DNA of 6,959 nucleotides, taken from Thiomonas sp. (lineage in GTDB: Bacteria; Pseudomonadota; Gammaproteobacteria; Burkholderiales; Burkholderiaceae_C). The notes beneath the pieces were generated by a model that did not search any database, was not told the DNA's origin, and worked only from the letters and a program-made list of their open reading frames with translations. Within the stretch, counting starts at the first letter, position 1, and each line of letters starts with the position of its first letter. This document shows positions 6,189 through 6,959 of this stretch, piece by piece. Both the position numbers and the translations under genes were made by a program. Location of the stretch: NCBI GenBank assembly GCA_027451915.1, contig DAIDHU010000198.1:1-6959 (forward strand), written 5' to 3'.

Positions 6189-6838
6189 TCGGCTGCGAAG
6201 CCGGCGATCGCGCGGACCGGAGTGCATCGCGGCCGTCTCGCCCGGGCGCGCGGCGCCGGCTGGCGCTGGCCGGCCTGGCGCTGGCCATGGCGGCCGGGCT
6301 GGCCCTGCCTCCCGCGGCGCTCGCCGCGCCCTGGGACCTGGCCGCGCTGATGGGCATGCTCGCGGCGCGCAAGTCGGGGGAGGCGAGCTTCGAGCAAACC
6401 AAGACCCTGGCCATGCTGGACGCGCCCATCCATTCCTCGGGCATCCTGCGTTTCGAAGCTCCGGACATGCTGGAGATGCACACTCTGGAGCCCACCCAGC
6501 AGCGCATGGTGGTGCGGGGGCGCCAGGTGAGCGTGGAAGTCGCCGGGCGCTCGCAAACCTTCGACCTCGAGCGCAACCCCGCGGCCGGCGCGCTGGTCGA
6601 GGGCATCCGCGCCACGCTCGATGGCGATCTCGCCGGGCTGCAGCGTGGCTACCACACGCGCCTGCAGGGCGAGCAGCGCCAATGGACCCTGGTGCTCGTG
6701 CCGCGCCTGCCGGCGGCGCGGGCGCGCGTCAGCGAGATCGATCTCAGCGGCTCGGGCGCGTCGGTGCGCAGCATCGCCGTGTTCGAGGCCGACGGCGACC
6801 GCTCGTGGATGCGCATTCACGAGTCCTCAAGGCCGTGA
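6185..6838 (+). CDS. LolA-like periplasmic lipoprotein-carrier-fold protein
   Basis: A 217-residue exported protein. ATG 6185 overlaps the acyltransferase stop (ATGA), with a G-run at 6171-6176. A long basic n-region (about 25 residues ending ARRR) precedes a hydrophobic core (26-46) and a likely signal peptidase I site after ALA (residue 47). The mature part (about 170 residues) shows LolA-fold hallmarks: SFEQTKTLAMLDAPIHSSG near 68-86, then RFEAPDMLEMHTLEP and MVVRGRQVSVEV, alternating beta strands of the unclosed barrel. No lipobox Cys is present at the cleavage site, so it should be soluble in the periplasm. LolA carries acylated cargo between membranes; its location before an MMPL exporter suggests it carries the polyene lipid. 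The RRRLALAG sequence looks weakly Tat-like; Sec export remains the default. Confidence 0.82.
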   Translation: MIGCEAGDRADRSASRPSRPGARRRLALAGLALAMAAGLALPPAALAAPWDLAALMGMLAARKSGEASFEQTKTLAMLDAPIHSSGILRFEAPDMLEMHTLEPTQQRMVVRGRQVSVEVAGRSQTFDLERNPAAGALVEGIRATLDGDLAGLQRGYHTRLQGEQRQWTLVLVPRLPAARARVSEIDLSGSGASVRSIAVFEADGDRSWMRIHESSRP

Positions 6839-6959
6839 CGCGGCGTCGCGCGGGCGTCCTGCTGGCCTGGGTGGCGCTGCTCGCCATCGCGCTCGGCCTG
6901 GCCCTGCGCGCGCGCTTCACGGCCGACATGTCCGCCTTCCTGCCCCATGCGCCGGACGC
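6835..6959 (+). CDS. MMPL/RND-family exporter (COG4258-like), N-terminal fragment
   Basis: GTG 6835 overlaps the LolA-like stop by 4 bases (GTGA) and opens a frame that runs off the window after 41 codons. The fragment has a basic start (MTRRRAG), one membrane segment at about 7-25 and then RFTADMSAFLPHAPD at about 27-41. This FxxDMSxFLP pattern just after the first helix is characteristic of the large (about 800-residue) MMPL predicted exporters that follow LolA-like genes in APE clusters. Function by family: proton-driven export of lipids from the inner membrane. Only the N-terminus is seen, so intactness of the rest is unknown. Confidence 0.78.
   Translation, partial: MTRRRAGVLLAWVALLAIALGLALRARFTADMSAFLPHAPD

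Noticed and set aside
4956..6227. 423-codon open frame on the - strand opposite the dehydratase and acyltransferase
   Set aside because: No family motifs and biased composition. The + strand holds intact HX4E and hotdog motifs.

Overview
The window is a tightly packed, single-strand (+) gene block from a GC-rich bacterium. GC looks close to 70% by eye, with strong G/C preference at third codon positions and several GTG starts. Gene content points to a Gram-negative organism: a LolA-like periplasmic carrier, an MMPL exporter and an LpxL-type acyltransferase are all present. A betaproteobacterium of the Burkholderiales type is my best guess, from base composition and cluster type only.

The genes belong to an aryl polyene (APE)/xanthomonadin-type fatty-acid-like biosynthetic cluster. 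In order they are: ACP 1 (205-492), FabF-like ketosynthase (550-1818, possibly from 508), PAP2-superfamily membrane phosphatase/phosphotransferase (1815-2528), ACP 2 (2570-2860), COG4648-type multi-pass membrane protein (2857-3525), ANL-superfamily AMP-ligase (3522-4910), small hotdog dehydratase (4900-5214), LpxL/HtrB-like acyltransferase (5211-6188), LolA-like periplasmic protein (6185-6838), and the first 41 codons of an MMPL-family exporter (6835 to the window edge). Six of the junctions are exact 4-base ATGA/GTGA stop-start overlaps and one is an 11-base overlap. This is almost certainly one operon with translational coupling.

Proposed division of labour, inferred from known APE systems: the AMP-ligase activates an aryl or acyl starter and loads it on an ACP. 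The ketosynthase and dehydratase take part in chain extension, with the ketoreductase and further ketosynthases expected outside the window. The acyltransferase moves the finished chain onto a lipid or sugar-lipid acceptor. The PAP2 protein and the COG4648 membrane protein act at the inner membrane, and LolA-like plus MMPL proteins move the product towards the outer membrane. The unusual points are the ACP-KS-PAP2 module placed ahead of the core genes, and the absence in this stretch of a glycosyltransferase and a thioesterase.

The left edge (1-204) is unresolved. It holds either the last 14 codons of a + strand gene, or the start of a divergent - strand gene, followed by a leader before ACP 1. 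I saw no tRNA, rRNA, CRISPR array, insertion sequence or convincing terminator.
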